Under the pieces are notes generated by a model. That model did not search any database and was not told where the DNA came from. It saw nothing but the letters and a program-made list of their open reading frames with translations. This document shows, piece by piece, positions 63,901 through 64,000 of a DNA stretch of 64,000 bases; the first letter of the stretch is position 1, and the number at the start of each line of letters is the position of its first letter. A program made the translations under genes and the position numbers. Source of the stretch: Symbiodinium natans. Taxonomy: Eukaryota; Sar; Dinophyceae; Suessiales; Symbiodiniaceae. The stretch lies in NCBI GenBank assembly GCA_905221605.1, contig CAJNDS010002251.1:127501-191500 (forward strand). Direction: 5' to 3'.

Positions 63901-63973
63901 AGAGCAGGAATCCTTGAGGAATAATGCAACAGAATCCCGGTCGCTGCATCAAAAACACACTAAAGTGCACACA
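63901..63973 (-). repeat. split direct repeat A1
   Basis: 73 bp identical to A2 (37265-37337). It marks the outer 5' end of the minus-strand retroelement, and the first ORF starts 21 bp inside it. Only 27 bp of flank (63974-64000) remain in the window. Confidence 0.9.
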
Positions 63974-64000
63974 AGAACACAGGCCCGGTCGCCTGACTCA

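Larger units (their letters stand above)
37077..63973 (-). mobile_element. DIRS-order retrotransposon with split direct repeats, interrupted
   Basis: Read on the minus strand the order is A1 (63973-63901), a small membrane-protein ORF, a Gag-like ORF, RT-RNase H, a tyrosine recombinase, a methyltransferase-like ORF, then B1 (37493-37337), A2 (37337-37265) and B2 (37233-37077). A1/A2 (73 bp) and B1/B2 (157 bp) are identical pairs, and B1 abuts A2. This is the split-direct-repeat layout of PAT/Ngaro-like members of the DIRS order, where the joined B1-A2 is thought to template end repair through a circular intermediate. Without the nested 20.4-kb element it would be about 6.5 kb. Identical repeats argue for a fairly recent insertion. 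No target duplication is expected or seen. Confidence 0.85.

Noticed and set aside
1-64000. CRISPR arrays, bacterial operons, tRNA or rRNA genes
   Set aside because: No regular repeat-spacer structure, no ribosome-binding-site-led gene strings, and no cloverleaf or rRNA segment recognised. The tandem arrays lack unique spacers of constant length.

Overview
The window looks like a piece of a dinoflagellate (or closely related algal) nuclear genome. The evidence is the very large number of TTTAGGG/CCCTAAA telomere-type repeats, genes cut by many short introns (mostly GT donors with AG|G acceptors), a gene with the Cys motif GCSKCR-GC-C that I associate with dinoflagellate predicted proteins, and a DIRS-type retroelement. 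I ran no search, so the taxon is an inference. I recognise no housekeeping gene, rRNA or tRNA.

Positions 1-37,076 form a repeat-dominated, subtelomere-like domain. Dozens of short, degenerate telomere-type arrays in both orientations are separated by 100-500 bp of mostly unrecognisable DNA. Among them are several families of roughly 75-165 bp inverted-repeat elements (called MITE-A to MITE-G here), an RNase H relic (2.1-2.5 kb), a satellite island bounded by inverted repeats (21.6-24.1 kb), a minisatellite with a ~490-bp higher-order period (32.65-33.9 kb) and two head-opposed minisatellites (35.0-36.45 kb).

Positions 37,077-63,973 are one tyrosine-recombinase retrotransposon of the DIRS order, on the minus strand, with split direct repeats in the order A1-ORFs-B1-A2-B2. 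A is 73 bp and B is 157 bp, and each pair is identical. It encodes a small membrane protein, a Gag-like protein, RT-RNase H, a tyrosine recombinase and a methyltransferase-like domain. Its own length would be about 6.5 kb.

It is interrupted by a 20.4-kb DNA element at 43,092-63,504, inserted in the small membrane-protein ORF. This element has long inverted ends. The outer ~0.5 kb is strongly conserved, followed by arrays of 15-bp dyads whose two halves vary together. The mirror symmetry extends through whole ~4.29-kb arms: each arm carries a diverged copy of the same multi-exon coiled-coil gene reading outward, a telomere-type patch and a boundary dyad. The 11.8-kb core between the arms holds a 950-residue two-exon protein with an S-adenosylmethionine-type motif, a complete-looking cytosine-5 DNA methyltransferase, a basic Cys-motif protein, two large GC-rich hairpins, a multi-exon hAT-like transposase gene and a divergently transcribed serine recombinase. 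A TC dinucleotide flanks both ends.

My reading is that this is a large autonomous or recently autonomous mobile element of a type I cannot name. It carries its own recombinase(s) and a DNA methyltransferase, and it inserted into an older DIRS-like element next to a telomere-repeat-rich domain. The architecture is read directly from the sequence. Which enzyme moves it, and whether the core can invert, are inferences.
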